From IMG/VR virus record IMGVR_UViG_3300005841_000045, positions 1 to 45,306 of that record: DNA of 45,306 bases, one strand, 5' to 3'. Made by a program: the position numbers and the translations under genes. This document shows, piece by piece, positions 8,185-16,175 of this stretch; positions within the stretch are counted from its first letter, which is position 1, and each line of letters starts with the position of its first letter. The DNA is from a virus. The notes under the pieces are model-generated. The model saw only the letters and a list, made by a program, of their open reading frames with translations, had not been told where the DNA came from and did not search any database.

Positions 8185-8414
8185 GGGTCCGATGCCTGGG
8201 TCTTATAACCACGGCGCTCGATGATGAACTCAATTGCACCGCCACGCGGAATGTGACGGTTGATGTCGCTAACAAAGTGTTCGCCGTCAGCGAGTTGGTC
8301 GGCAGTGGTTTCCGCCGCGACCGCTTCGCGAACCCATGCGCCGTATTGGGCGACGTAATGCTCGATCTGTTCCGCCTGGCGGCGCAGGGCGTCAGCTTTG
8401 GTCATCTTAATCAT
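8175..8414 (-). CDS. hypothetical small protein upstream of the XRE regulator
   Basis: 79 aa, ATG with GGAGAC nine bases upstream. The leader (ACACGGAGACA) closely repeats the leader of the next upstream gene. The N-terminal half is helical and the C-terminal half has a beta-rich GGAIEFIIERRGYK segment. It overlaps the regulator gene by 10 bases. Not recognised. Confidence 0.65.
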   Translation of the reverse strand: MIKMTKADALRRQAEQIEHYVAQYGAWVREAVAAETTADQLADGEHFVSDINRHIPRGGAIEFIIERRGYKTQASDPWA

Positions 8415-8448
8415 CTGTTTGTCTCCGTGTCCGATGTGGTGAAGGGGG

Positions 8449-8628
8449 CTAAATCAGCCCCACCTTTTCGCCGTCTTCGTCAGTGATTTCGACGACCGCC
8501 TTGCCGCTCGGAAGCATGACAACCGTGTAGGTCCAGCCGTCTTCTTCGCCCGTGTTGTTGGCGTCTGCGACGACCTGGGCCGCTGCCGCAGTGGCGAAAA
8601 TTAAGTGGTTGTTGGGAAGGATAAACAT
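8449..8628 (-). CDS. hypothetical small protein
   Basis: 59 aa read on the minus strand from ATG 8628 to TAG at 8451-8449, with GGAGACA upstream. It starts MFILPNNHLIFATAAAA and ends in an acidic beta-rich segment (WTYTVVMLPSGKAVVEITDE). It is the first gene of the leftward operon. Unrecognised; the shared leader with the next gene supports real expression. Confidence 0.6.
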   Translation of the reverse strand: MFILPNNHLIFATAAAAQVVADANNTGEEDGWTYTVVMLPSGKAVVEITDEDGEKVGLI

Positions 8629-8662
8629 CGTGTCTGTCTCCGTGTCTGATGAGATAGATATA

Positions 8663-8708
8663 TGCGCTCAGCGCAGCTAATGCAAGAGGAAAAGATGCGC
8701 TTGGCGCA
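8663..8708. promoter_or_regulatory. paired operator TGCGCNNNGCGCA
   Basis: Two palindromes, TGCGCTCAGCGCA at 8663-8675 and TGCGCTTGGCGCA at 8696-8708, lie 33 bp apart, about three helical turns, between the leftward operon starting at 8628 and the rightward small terminase gene starting at 8730. This is the expected layout of a divergent operator bound by a dimeric XRE repressor, most simply the product of 7972-8184. Confidence 0.7.
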
Positions 8709-8729
8709 GAAATATCTCGGGATTGGTCT

Positions 8730-9287
8730 GTGGTGGCGCGGCGCGTGCTAGCGACTGCGCTGCAGCAAGGCGGGCGCAGCGGGCGGCACCTGTTCAGCGA
8801 GGAGCTGTTCGAGGAGATCTGCGACCGGCTCGCTACGGGCGAGAGCTTGCGTGCGATCTGTCGCGATCCTCACATGCCCGATGAAAAGGCGGTGAGGAAA
8901 TGGGTGACTAAAGACGCCGCTGAGCTTGGTCCGCAATTCGCTCACGCGCGCGAGATGGGCTGTGAAAGCCTCGCTGAGGAGGTGATCGAGATCAGTGACC
9001 AACCGTGTCTTGGTCCTGATGGCTTTGTGGATAATGGGGCCGTTCAGCGCGCTCGACTGATGGCTGACAGTCGCAAGTGGTTTCTGTCGAAGCAGATGCC
9101 CAAGAAGTATGGTGACAAGGTCACCACGGAGGTCACCGGCGAGGATGGCGGGCCGTTGATCACGCGAATTGAGCTTGTTCCTGTTGCGGCGAGGCCCAGG
9201 CCTCAGATCGAGCACGACGACAGCGTTAACGGTAGCCCGGGGGAAGCCCGAACCCCAAAGGGAACAATAAAACGGCTGAAATCCTAG
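8730..9287 (+). CDS. terS: terminase small subunit
   Basis: 185 aa, GTG start. An N-terminal helix-turn-helix (GESLRAICRDPHMPDEKAVRKWV, residues about 37-60) is followed by a helical oligomerisation region and a disordered basic C-terminus, the layout of phage small terminase subunits that recognise the packaging site and load the large subunit. The segment WFLSKQMPKKYGDK is common in this family. Separated from the large subunit by five genes, which is unusual; the two normally adjoin. Confidence 0.85.
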   Translation: MVARRVLATALQQGGRSGRHLFSEELFEEICDRLATGESLRAICRDPHMPDEKAVRKWVTKDAAELGPQFAHAREMGCESLAEEVIEISDQPCLGPDGFVDNGAVQRARLMADSRKWFLSKQMPKKYGDKVTTEVTGEDGGPLITRIELVPVAARPRPQIEHDDSVNGSPGEARTPKGTIKRLKS

Positions 9288-9814
9288 GGTTTAGTCTACG
9301 GAGCAACCGCCATCATAGCGGTTGTCCGGCTGGTTGCCGTCGTTGCCTTATATATACGCGCGCGAGGGGGCGTGCGATAAGCCATCCCACGCCCGGGGAT
9401 GAGAGCCCCTACTTCGGCCCGGGCGAGGCAGCGGCCGGCGGGTTCGATGACCCCCACAGCTCAGCGGGCCAGGCCGGCCGCTTCCGACCCTCTCCAGCTT
9501 CGAAGCCCCCCCCTCGGACCCCCGAAAAAATGGGTTCCCATCGCGGCTGCGGTGGCCCCGCCCCGCCCGCACGTTTGTGCGATGTTCCCGTGTTTTCCCA
9601 TCTTTTTTTTTTGCTAAGCCACTGATATTTTTTTCTAAACCGCCCGCAGCCTAAACAACATATTTTTTTTGTTGATCTAGCGGGCCAGAAAGTATTCGCT
9701 AAGTATAAAATAGTAAGCCACGCTTACTAAATTCCTGCGAACCGTTCGCATTTAGCCTGAAACAGCGTGGTGAAGGTAACTGACATGAACGCCAAGGTAG
9801 AAATGGAGTGCTAG
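9288..9814. other. 527-bp intergenic region with stem-loops and T-tracts
   Basis: No convincing gene. It holds a CAACCGC/GCGGTTG stem-loop (9304-9324) just after the small terminase, a GGGCGTG/CACGCCC inverted repeat (9368-9394), and three T-tracts on the + strand: 9603-9612, 9628-9634 and 9663-9670. The T-tracts should bend DNA. Being next to the small terminase gene, the region is a candidate packaging site as well as the promoter region for the next operon. Confidence 0.6.
9704..9750. promoter_or_regulatory. -10-like element and two palindromes upstream of the secreted-protein operon
   Basis: TATAAA at 9704-9709 could serve as a -10. Immediately downstream are an 8+3+8 palindrome (TAGTAAGC-CAC-GCTTACTA, 9711-9729) and a 6+3+6 palindrome (TGCGAA-CCG-TTCGCA, 9736-9750). 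Their position just after a -10 is typical of repressor operators. No good -35 at the standard spacing is visible. Confidence 0.45.
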
Positions 9815-10183
9815 ATGTTCCGTAAAGCCTTGGTATTGCTGGCATTGTTCATAATGTCCGATTTGACATTATCGATTGCGTCGGCCCAGCAGGCGGCTTT
9901 TCAGCCGGGTGGCAACACGGTGACGTTGAGCGTGACCGGGGCGACTGCGCGGGTCCAGATCCAGGCGAGCCCGCCGGGCAATGACAATGTGCGGGTATAC
10001 AACAGCGGCACGGTGCCGGTGTTTCTGTCTTGTGGGGACGTCGCGGTGGTGGCGGTAGCGACTACCAGCATGCCGGTAGCGCCGGGGACGGTCGAGGTGA
10101 TCCGCTGTGGCCAGACTTATGTGGCGGGGATCAGCGCCGGCACCGCGGCCACGGTTTACCTGACCCCGGGTAATGGCTTGTGA
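9815..10183 (+). CDS. secreted or envelope beta-rich protein with signal peptide
   Basis: 122 aa, ATG with GGAG upstream. Residues 1-24 form a Sec signal peptide ending in an A-S-A cleavage site. The mature part is beta-rich (VTLSVTGATARVQIQA, NVRVYNSGTVPVFLSCG, GTVEVIRCGQTYVAGI) with two cysteines that could form a disulphide, resembling a small jelly-roll domain. First of three consecutive genes with export signals. It may be a decoration-like protein, but an export signal is unexpected on a virion part. Confidence 0.75.
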   Translation: MFRKALVLLALFIMSDLTLSIASAQQAAFQPGGNTVTLSVTGATARVQIQASPPGNDNVRVYNSGTVPVFLSCGDVAVVAVATTSMPVAPGTVEVIRCGQTYVAGISAGTAATVYLTPGNGL

Positions 10184-11796
10184 TTAAGGCCGCCGCGGCC
10201 TTCCTGGTCGGCTTGCTGCTATCGACTTCGGCGTCGGCCTACTTAAAGGCCGGCCCGAACGTCGCCGGCCAGGGGGCGCACCATCGCCTGCAGGGGTCGG
10301 CCGTCACCGACACGATGGCGACCAGCCTGTCGGCGGCTTACAGTTTCCGCAAAGTCAGATCGGCCTATGCCGGCAGTGCGGTAAAGCTCAGACGGACGAC
10401 GGGCGGGACCCAGGACATTGGGTTTACCGCCCAAGGCGACTTCGACACCGCGGCGGCGGCGACGTTTTGCGCCGCCACCACGTGTTTTATCGACACTTGG
10501 TACGACCAATCGGCGAACGCCAGGAACGCCACTCAGGCAACGCCGGCGAACCAACCGGCTTACATTGCCGATTGCGGCAACGGCAAGCCGTGTGCGCGGG
10601 TATTGACGGCGGGGCAGATACTACAAACGGCGGCAGCCACGTTTGTCGCCAAATCAACCATGAACACGGTGGCACGCCGCGATAGTGGAGCGGGTATTTG
10701 TTACCTTTTGCTAAAGGGCGTTAACTCGTATTTCCCCGATACGGCGAACAATTGGCGGCTGACGGACTTTAGTGTCGGTTTTCAGCTTGTGCCGGCGGCT
10801 GACGGGGCGTGGCACAGCGCTACGGCGGTAGTTGACGGCGCGGCCAGTGTGGCGGGGATTGACGGCACTGAAACGGTGGCGAACATCCCCGGCGGCGGTG
10901 GCAGTGTGTCGATCACGCTTGCCCGGCTGGACGCGGCGACGGCGGTGTGCAGTCAATCCGAGGCGCTCTTATGGGACAACTACGCGCTGAGCCAGGATGA
11001 GCGCATCGCGCTGACCAACAACCAGAAACAATACTACACCCCCCTCCCTCTCGACAATTTCGCCGCCCCGGCCGGGGCTTACGGCATGCGTCGGCTAAAG
11101 AGCAGCTACAGCGGGCCGGCGATCCGGCTCAGACGGGCCAGCGACAACGCCGAGCAGGACATCGGTTTTCTCGGCTTCACCGGCTTTACCGGGGCGCCCA
11201 TAGACACGGTGGCGGCCAACAGTTTCTGTGCGGCAACGAGCTGTTTTGTCGTGACGTGGTACGATCAGTCGGCGACGGCGCGGCATGCCGGGCAAGGCAC
11301 GCCGGCCAGCCAACCGCAGTTTATTTTCAACTGCAACGGCACCTTGCCGTGCTTTCGCTTCAGCACGCAAAACCTGATTAGCGGGCCGCAGGTAACGCCC
11401 GCGGCAGCGACGAGTTACTCGGTAGTGGCGAAGACGGATACGGCGGCAAGCTGCGCCTTTATCCAGGCTGGGGTGCAGCAGCTCACCAGCACGGCGGGCT
11501 CGGCGCAATGGCTGTTCTGGAATGGCAACCCTTTGTTTGCGACGGCGGCGCACGGGGCATGGCACGCCGGCAACGGCACGATCAACGGCGCCTCCTCGGC
11601 TCTTAACATCGACGGCACCGACACGCTTGGCAGCCTCGCGACGGTAACGACAGCGGATTGGTTGTGGACGCCTGCGGCGGGGGCGGCGGGGCCGACTTGC
11701 AGCATGGGCGAAGCGGTGTTCTGGAACGGTTATGCCCTAACGGCCAATGAGCGGGCGGTGCTGGCGGCCAATCAGCGCAGTTTCTGGGGATTTTGA
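10180..11796 (+). CDS. double-domain arabinofuranosidase-B-like protein
   Basis: 538 aa, GTG start overlapping the previous stop. A signal-peptide-like N-terminus (AAAAFLVGLLLSTSASA) precedes two tandem copies of one domain, about residues 50-290 and 300-538. Each begins with YxxRxxxSxYxGxAxxLRR, then Q-D-I-G-F, a cysteine pair around ATxCF and the W-Y-D-Q-S signature, which is the catalytic-domain pattern of alpha-L-arabinofuranosidase B (ArabFuran-catal, GH54-like). Phage members probably bind or cut host surface polysaccharide. The copies are diverged, so the duplication is not recent. Whether either copy keeps catalytic acids cannot be judged here. Confidence 0.78.
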   Translation: MIKAAAAFLVGLLLSTSASAYLKAGPNVAGQGAHHRLQGSAVTDTMATSLSAAYSFRKVRSAYAGSAVKLRRTTGGTQDIGFTAQGDFDTAAAATFCAATTCFIDTWYDQSANARNATQATPANQPAYIADCGNGKPCARVLTAGQILQTAAATFVAKSTMNTVARRDSGAGICYLLLKGVNSYFPDTANNWRLTDFSVGFQLVPAADGAWHSATAVVDGAASVAGIDGTETVANIPGGGGSVSITLARLDAATAVCSQSEALLWDNYALSQDERIALTNNQKQYYTPLPLDNFAAPAGAYGMRRLKSSYSGPAIRLRRASDNAEQDIGFLGFTGFTGAPIDTVAANSFCAATSCFVVTWYDQSATARHAGQGTPASQPQFIFNCNGTLPCFRFSTQNLISGPQVTPAAATSYSVVAKTDTAASCAFIQAGVQQLTSTAGSAQWLFWNGNPLFATAAHGAWHAGNGTINGASSALNIDGTDTLGSLATVTTADWLWTPAAGAAGPTCSMGEAVFWNGYALTANERAVLAANQRSFWGF

Positions 11797-13190
11797 TGAA
11801 GCGGTTGGCCTGGGCGGCGGCTTTGCTGCTGGCGGGGCCGGCAATGGCTGATATGTATCAGGACGCCAGCAACGCCAAGCTGCCCGGCGCGCGGGTAAAC
11901 CTCGGCCTTGGCCCGAGCGTGTCGATCATGGACTACGGCGCCGACCCGACAGGCGTGGCCAGCAGCGAGGCGGCATTCGCCAGTTGCATCGCCAGCGGCA
12001 AAGATTGTCGGGTGCCGGCCGGGACGTATCGATTGGGCTGCAGCGCGCATAACGCGGCGGCAGGCACGGCTGTCGTCGGCGATGGTGCGACAGCGACGGT
12101 GCTGAAATTGTCCAACGCCTGCGTGGTTGGTCCGTGGAGCGTGCTGTCGGCGCAGGAGGTGCGCGACCTGACGATAGACATGGCTGGCGCCACGACGGCA
12201 GCCGGCGGGTCGATTGTCGTGCAGTTGCCGCGCACCGCGGGGCCGCGGGTCGAGCGGGTGCGGGTGATCAATGCGGCGCCGCTGCGGATGTATCTGGTTG
12301 GGCTGGTGTCGGGTGGCGGTGCGACAACAGACCCAATAATCTCGCACAATTACCTGAGCATGGCGTCGCCCACCACCAGCGGCACGCAATGCGTGCTGTT
12401 CAGCAGTTCCGGCGGCGGCACGATTACCGGCGGCAGCATCGACAACAACGTCTGCGTCAATGCCGGGATGTATATCAACGCCACTGGGTTGTCGATCGCC
12501 GACAACGATGTTAGCGGGTGGAATTTCGGCGGCGGCATTACTACCGAGGCGGCGGCCGGATCGGCAAAGTACCTGATCGCCGGAAACCGCTTTCACGACA
12601 GCGGCACGGCCCTCGATGTCAACAACACGGCGGCGAGCGGTGTCGAGAATTGGGGGCCGGACAGTGTGATCGGCGGCAATCATTGCTGGAATATCGGCGG
12701 TCCCTGCGTCGGCAACGGGGGGCTGCGGGCCGTGGTGTCGAACAACCGGGCCTATGGTGTCAGCAAGGGTGTGGCGAACGGCTCGGCTTTCGAGAGCGGC
12801 AACCTCGGCAGCAGTTATAATGCGAGCGGCACGTTGTATGCCGGCAACTGGGCCGGCGACGATGGCTCGGCACTGCCGTGGTATGGCTACCGGGAGCAGG
12901 TCAACACGTTTCAGAACATCGTGTTGTTGGGGAATGATTTTCGTGGCGCACCATTGGGTCGGATTGCGCCGGCAAATCTGAGTGTGGCGACGGCAATTGA
13001 CGCGGCGAGTGCTGTTGGCGGCGGTGCATCGACGGTGGCGGCATTGCCATCCTGCGGGGCAGCGCTGAAGCACGCGGTAAAGCCGGTGTCGGACCAGAAC
13101 GGCGCCCCGACCTACCGGGGTGCCCTAACCGGCGGCGGCAGCCTGGCGGTGCTGGCGTATTGCAACGGCACGGCGTGGGAGGCGCATTGA
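11796..13190 (+). CDS. beta-helix pectate-lyase-like protein with signal peptide
   Basis: 464 aa from the ATG overlapping the preceding stop (TGATG). Residues 1-18 (MKRLAWAAALLLAGPAMA) are a clear signal peptide. The segment VSIMDYGADPTGVASSEAAF near residue 40 is the entry motif of pectate-lyase-like right-handed beta-helices used by phage tailspikes and depolymerases. Long Gly/Asn/Val repeats follow (NNVCVNAGMYINATGLSIADNDVSGWNFGGG trimmed: ladder-like), and the C-terminus holds a small beta domain. Probably a polysaccharide-degrading protein. The export signal is odd for a tailspike. Confidence 0.8.
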   Translation: MKRLAWAAALLLAGPAMADMYQDASNAKLPGARVNLGLGPSVSIMDYGADPTGVASSEAAFASCIASGKDCRVPAGTYRLGCSAHNAAAGTAVVGDGATATVLKLSNACVVGPWSVLSAQEVRDLTIDMAGATTAAGGSIVVQLPRTAGPRVERVRVINAAPLRMYLVGLVSGGGATTDPIISHNYLSMASPTTSGTQCVLFSSSGGGTITGGSIDNNVCVNAGMYINATGLSIADNDVSGWNFGGGITTEAAAGSAKYLIAGNRFHDSGTALDVNNTAASGVENWGPDSVIGGNHCWNIGGPCVGNGGLRAVVSNNRAYGVSKGVANGSAFESGNLGSSYNASGTLYAGNWAGDDGSALPWYGYREQVNTFQNIVLLGNDFRGAPLGRIAPANLSVATAIDAASAVGGGASTVAALPSCGAALKHAVKPVSDQNGAPTYRGALTGGGSLAVLAYCNGTAWEAH

Positions 13191-13447
13191 GCCCCTTGTG
13201 GCCGGTCCTGGCGGTGCTGGGGCTTCTCGTCGTCATGACCATCAGCACGGTGGCGTTCGGCACGCTGTTTGCCAGTGAAGCGACGGTGAAGACGATGATC
13301 GAGGGCAAGATCGTCTCGAGAGCGATCGTGCTTTTCCTCGTTGTCCCGACGATTGCTATCCTGTGCGTGCAGGATCGGATATCGGGCGAGGCGGCGTTGG
13401 CGGCACTGTCGGCTATTGCCGGCTACATCCTCGGCGGGACCGGATGA
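13187..13447 (+). CDS. two-helix membrane protein, holin-like
   Basis: 86 aa from a TTG at 13187 with GGGAGG five bases upstream, overlapping the previous stop. Two hydrophobic segments (VLAVLGLLVVMTISTVAFG and RAIVLFLVVPTIAILCV) enclose a short charged stretch, and a third weaker one ends the protein. Size and topology fit a holin or small inner-membrane protein, but similar proteins of unknown role are common in phages. No lysin gene adjoins it. Confidence 0.65.
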   Translation: MSPLWPVLAVLGLLVVMTISTVAFGTLFASEATVKTMIEGKIVSRAIVLFLVVPTIAILCVQDRISGEAALAALSAIAGYILGGTG

Positions 13448-13710
13448 CCAAGCCGAAGTTCTGGGCCAAGCCATTACCGTTTTGCAAGCTGTGCGGCGAG
13501 CGGGTAACCGAGCCCTGCGACCGCTGGCTGGCCTTGGAGCGGGTCAAATCGCAGCCGGTGCCGAACTGGCCCCGATACGATCCCGTAGAATTGCCGCCCG
13601 ACTGCTTTGCCGACAACATCGAGGAGGGCCCCGACCTGGGACGTTTGCCGCCCAGGCCTGCGACCCTGCCGGGTACCCGGTCCAGCATGGGTTGGACAAG
13701 GGAAAGTTAA
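13444..13710 (+). CDS. small cysteine-containing hypothetical protein
   Basis: 88 aa, ATGA overlap with the previous gene and TAATG overlap with the large terminase. A C-x2-C at FCKLCGE and a cysteine at residue about 25 suggest a metal site; the rest is proline-rich and probably unstructured. Not recognised. Position suggests translation coupled to the terminase. Confidence 0.6.
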   Translation: MTKPKFWAKPLPFCKLCGERVTEPCDRWLALERVKSQPVPNWPRYDPVELPPDCFADNIEEGPDLGRLPPRPATLPGTRSSMGWTRES

Positions 13711-15017
13711 TGCGTTCGTCGAACAGCGGCCAGATTGAACTGCCGGAGAAGTTGGTTGAGGTATTCTCAGGGGAAGCCTTGTACCGTGGTGCCTTCGGAG
13801 GAAGGGGTTCCGCAAAATCGAGATCCTTCGCAAAAATGGCTGCTGTTTATGGATTACGCTGCGCCCAGGCGAAGGAAAGCGGGGTTATTGTTTGTGGTCG
13901 AGAATTTCAAAACTCGCTTGATGAAAGCAGCATGGCGGAAGTCAAGCAAGCTATTGAGTCAGAACCGTGGCTTGCTAAGAATTATGAGATTGGGGAAAAG
14001 TACATCCGCACCAAAGACGGCCGGATTGACTTTACTTTTGTGGGCCTCCGGCGGAACATCGAAAGCGTTAAATCTACGGCGCGCATTAGGCTTCTTTGGG
14101 TCGATGAGGCGGAGCCGGTTAGTGAAGTCGCCTGGCAGAAAGCCATACCAACAGTACGCGAGGAAGGGGCCGAGATTTGGTGCACTTGGAACCCAGAGCG
14201 ACGTGCATCCGCGACAAACCAACGCTTTAGAATAAATCCACCACTTAACAGTAAGATTGTAGAGGTAAATTATAAGGATAATCCTTGGTTTCCGAGTGTC
14301 TTGGAGCAGATCCGGGCAGAAGACGAAAGACTGAGACCGGAGCAATACGGGCATATTTGGTTAGGAGATTATGCTTCCGCGCACACGGGAGCTTATTTTG
14401 CTAGGCATCTGAACGAGGCTAAGGAGCAGAACCGGATAACAAAAGTCACGCGCGACCCATTGCTTTCGATAAAGGCGTTTTGTGATTTAGGCGGTACTGG
14501 GGCGAAGAGCGATGCCTTTGCGATGTGGATCGTGCAGTTCGCCGGTCGTAACGCAATCCATGTGCTTTCGTATTACGAGGCGGTTGGCCAAACGTTGGGA
14601 ACGCACATTGAGTGGTTGCGGGATAGCGGTTGGGGAAAGTCGCAAATCTATTTGCCGCATGATGGTGCAACGCACGACAGGATTTATGACGTAAGTTTTG
14701 AGAGTGCTTTCCGGCAGGCAGGATTTCCAGTGGATGTAATTCCCAATCAGGGCCGCGGTGCCGCCAAGATGCGGATTGAAGCGGCGCGCAGGTTATTTCC
14801 GTCTGTTTGGTTTAACGAGGAAACCACCGAAGCGGGAAGAGATGCCTTAGGTTGGTATCACGAAAAGAAATCAGAAGATATTAGAGATGTTGGACTTGGA
14901 CCTGAGCACGACTGGAGTTCAAATGGCGCTGACGCATTTGGACTTATGTGCATTGCTTATGAGATGCCGCAAGGACGGCCGCAAAAGTTGAAATACCCTG
15001 CTATGGGCATAGTCTGA
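13710..15017 (+). CDS. terL: terminase large subunit
   Basis: 435 aa from ATG 13710, which has GGGAAAG upstream and overlaps the previous stop; longer open frame upstream is non-coding. ATPase motifs: Walker A GGRGSAKS at 30-37 and Walker B LLWVDEAE at 128-135. The nuclease domain shows Asp259 (FCDLGGTGAKSD) and Asp408 (SNGADAFG), metal ligands of the RNase-H-like fold. It would package DNA into proheads and cut the concatemer. Codon use from about 13720 is distinctly AT-richer than the surrounding genes, and an HNH gene lies antisense right behind it, so this segment may have been exchanged. Confidence 0.95.
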   Translation: MRSSNSGQIELPEKLVEVFSGEALYRGAFGGRGSAKSRSFAKMAAVYGLRCAQAKESGVIVCGREFQNSLDESSMAEVKQAIESEPWLAKNYEIGEKYIRTKDGRIDFTFVGLRRNIESVKSTARIRLLWVDEAEPVSEVAWQKAIPTVREEGAEIWCTWNPERRASATNQRFRINPPLNSKIVEVNYKDNPWFPSVLEQIRAEDERLRPEQYGHIWLGDYASAHTGAYFARHLNEAKEQNRITKVTRDPLLSIKAFCDLGGTGAKSDAFAMWIVQFAGRNAIHVLSYYEAVGQTLGTHIEWLRDSGWGKSQIYLPHDGATHDRIYDVSFESAFRQAGFPVDVIPNQGRGAAKMRIEAARRLFPSVWFNEETTEAGRDALGWYHEKKSEDIRDVGLGPEHDWSSNGADAFGLMCIAYEMPQGRPQKLKYPAMGIV

Positions 15018-15018
15018 T

Positions 15019-15582
15019 TTACAGCAATATCAGTTGCCCGGTAGTTGGATTGCGTAAAGTGGCTTGTTTCCTGGTATTACATTGCCGACAAGCACAACAA
15101 CTATTGGCCAGTGTGTTGCCGCCACCCTTGGAAAATGGAATGATGTGGTCGTGGGTTGGACGGAGTTTGGCGGTAAATGGTGTTTTGCACCAATGGCAAT
15201 GTTTTGAGCGGGCGCGAAGGATTTGCCATTCTGTCAGGGTAAAGGTGTTCTCGGTGGCGGCCTTGCGCGCGCGGCGCCGGTGCTCGGACGCGACTTTCTG
15301 TTCTCGTGATTTTTCCAGATTGGCTGCTCTCCAGGTCTTCATGCGTTTAGTGGCTGGGGCACGCGACTTTTCTCTGAATACAGGATCATTAGCCCAGCGA
15401 TTTTTTGCGTATTTGCGGCTACATGCACGATCACGTTCTTTTTGTTCTTCGCTGCGTACCCGCCCGGCGCGCTTTTTGTCGTATTCGCGCTGATATTCGC
15501 GCAAGTGCTCGGCGTTTTCGAGGCGCCATTGGCGCATGTATTCCTTCTTCGCCTCGGCTTCACTACGTGTACGTTCGGGCAT
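15019..15582 (-). CDS. HNH homing endonuclease (free-standing)
   Basis: 187 aa, antisense to the structural genes. The N-terminal two thirds are a basic, highly charged coiled stretch with repeated EYxREYxKKR-like phrases. The C-terminus is an HNH nuclease: C-x2-C (HCHWCKTPF), then HDHIIPFSKGG and a CRQCN pair. It begins one base beyond the terminase stop and ends in the gap before 15647, the usual place for a mobile free-standing endonuclease inserted between late genes. Cleavage of the corresponding site in competing phages would spread it. Confidence 0.88.
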   Translation of the reverse strand: MPERTRSEAEAKKEYMRQWRLENAEHLREYQREYDKKRAGRVRSEEQKERDRACSRKYAKNRWANDPVFREKSRAPATKRMKTWRAANLEKSREQKVASEHRRRARKAATENTFTLTEWQILRARSKHCHWCKTPFTAKLRPTHDHIIPFSKGGGNTLANSCCACRQCNTRKQATLRNPTTGQLILL

Positions 15583-15615
15583 CGTTAGGCTCCCTCAAAA
15601 CCGGCGGCGCATCTT

Positions 15616-15621
15616 ATTATA
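15616..15621 (-). promoter_or_regulatory. -10-like TATAAT for the HNH gene
   Basis: Read on the minus strand, TATAAT lies 34 bases ahead of the HNH start at 15582. The sequence around it (TCTTA-TTA-TAAGA) is a small palindrome. No recognisable -35. It may give the antisense endonuclease its own transcript. Confidence 0.35.
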
Positions 15622-15646
15622 AGAGACCGCAACAGGAGAAGTAACA

Positions 15647-16129
15647 ATGGCTTACGTCGCAGTATCAAATAGCCCGATCCGGGTACGCCAGACCAGCGGC
15701 GCGGTTGACCCGGGTTATGGCCAGGGCGATCCCGGGCGTCCGGATAATTCGCTGCCGGGCGGTGGCTACCCGAGCCAGGGCTTGCCGCCCGGTGGGCAGA
15801 TTGACAACAGCCTGCCCGAGCCGCCGCCGGGGATCTGGCCGCCGGCCTCTCCGGGGCATCCGTGGTTGCCGATCCCGCCGGACGCCAGCACCAAGCCGCC
15901 GCCGGGGACGGTATGGCCGCCGGTGGCGGAGAGTTTGCCGGATGGCGAGTTTTGGGTGGTGGTCGGCATTCCCGGGGTGGGTTGGCGCTATGTCTGCGTC
16001 GACTTGAACCTGCGGCCGGACAACTCTCTCCCGGGCCAGCCCGGTCACCCGGCCAATCGCCCGCCGGGGCAAGGAGCTCCGCCGCGGCCGGATCAGGGGC
16101 TCCCCCCGACCGCCGAACCGAAGCGGTAG
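15647..16129 (+). CDS. Pro/Gly-rich repetitive protein, probable virion decoration
   Basis: 160 aa, ATG behind AGGAGAAG. Apart from a short beta segment near residues 98-120 (EFWVVVGIPGVGWRYVCVDL) the protein is a low-complexity chain of Pro, Gly, Asp and Asn with repeats of PDNSLPG and QGLPP. Such chains occur in phage genes next to portal genes, but the function is unknown. The proline-rich portal insert downstream is a similar kind of sequence. Confidence 0.7.
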   Translation: MAYVAVSNSPIRVRQTSGAVDPGYGQGDPGRPDNSLPGGGYPSQGLPPGGQIDNSLPEPPPGIWPPASPGHPWLPIPPDASTKPPPGTVWPPVAESLPDGEFWVVVGIPGVGWRYVCVDLNLRPDNSLPGQPGHPANRPPGQGAPPRPDQGLPPTAEPKR

Positions 16130-16136
16130 GAACAAG

Positions 16137-16165
16137 AGGTCGCCTCGTGGCGCCCTTTCCTTTTT
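16137..16165 (+). terminator. stem-loop with T-run
   Basis: AGGTCGCC and GGCGCCCT pair with one mismatch around a TCGT loop, followed by TTTCC and five T. This fits an intrinsic terminator after the Pro-rich gene. The next ribosome-binding site (TAGGAG) starts right after the T-run, so some read-through would be needed for downstream expression, or a second promoter. Confidence 0.55.
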
Positions 16166-16175
16166 AGGAGCAGAG

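Noticed and set aside
11772-13073. 433-codon minus-strand frame opposite the beta-helix gene.
   Set aside because: High GC with strong codon bias leaves the antisense frame open; the plus gene has a signal peptide, a beta-helix entry motif and correct overlaps.
13341-13709. N-terminal extension of the large terminase frame.
   Set aside because: The extension overlaps two genes with tight ATGA-type coupling and lacks terminase features; the ATG at 13710 has a ribosome-binding site.
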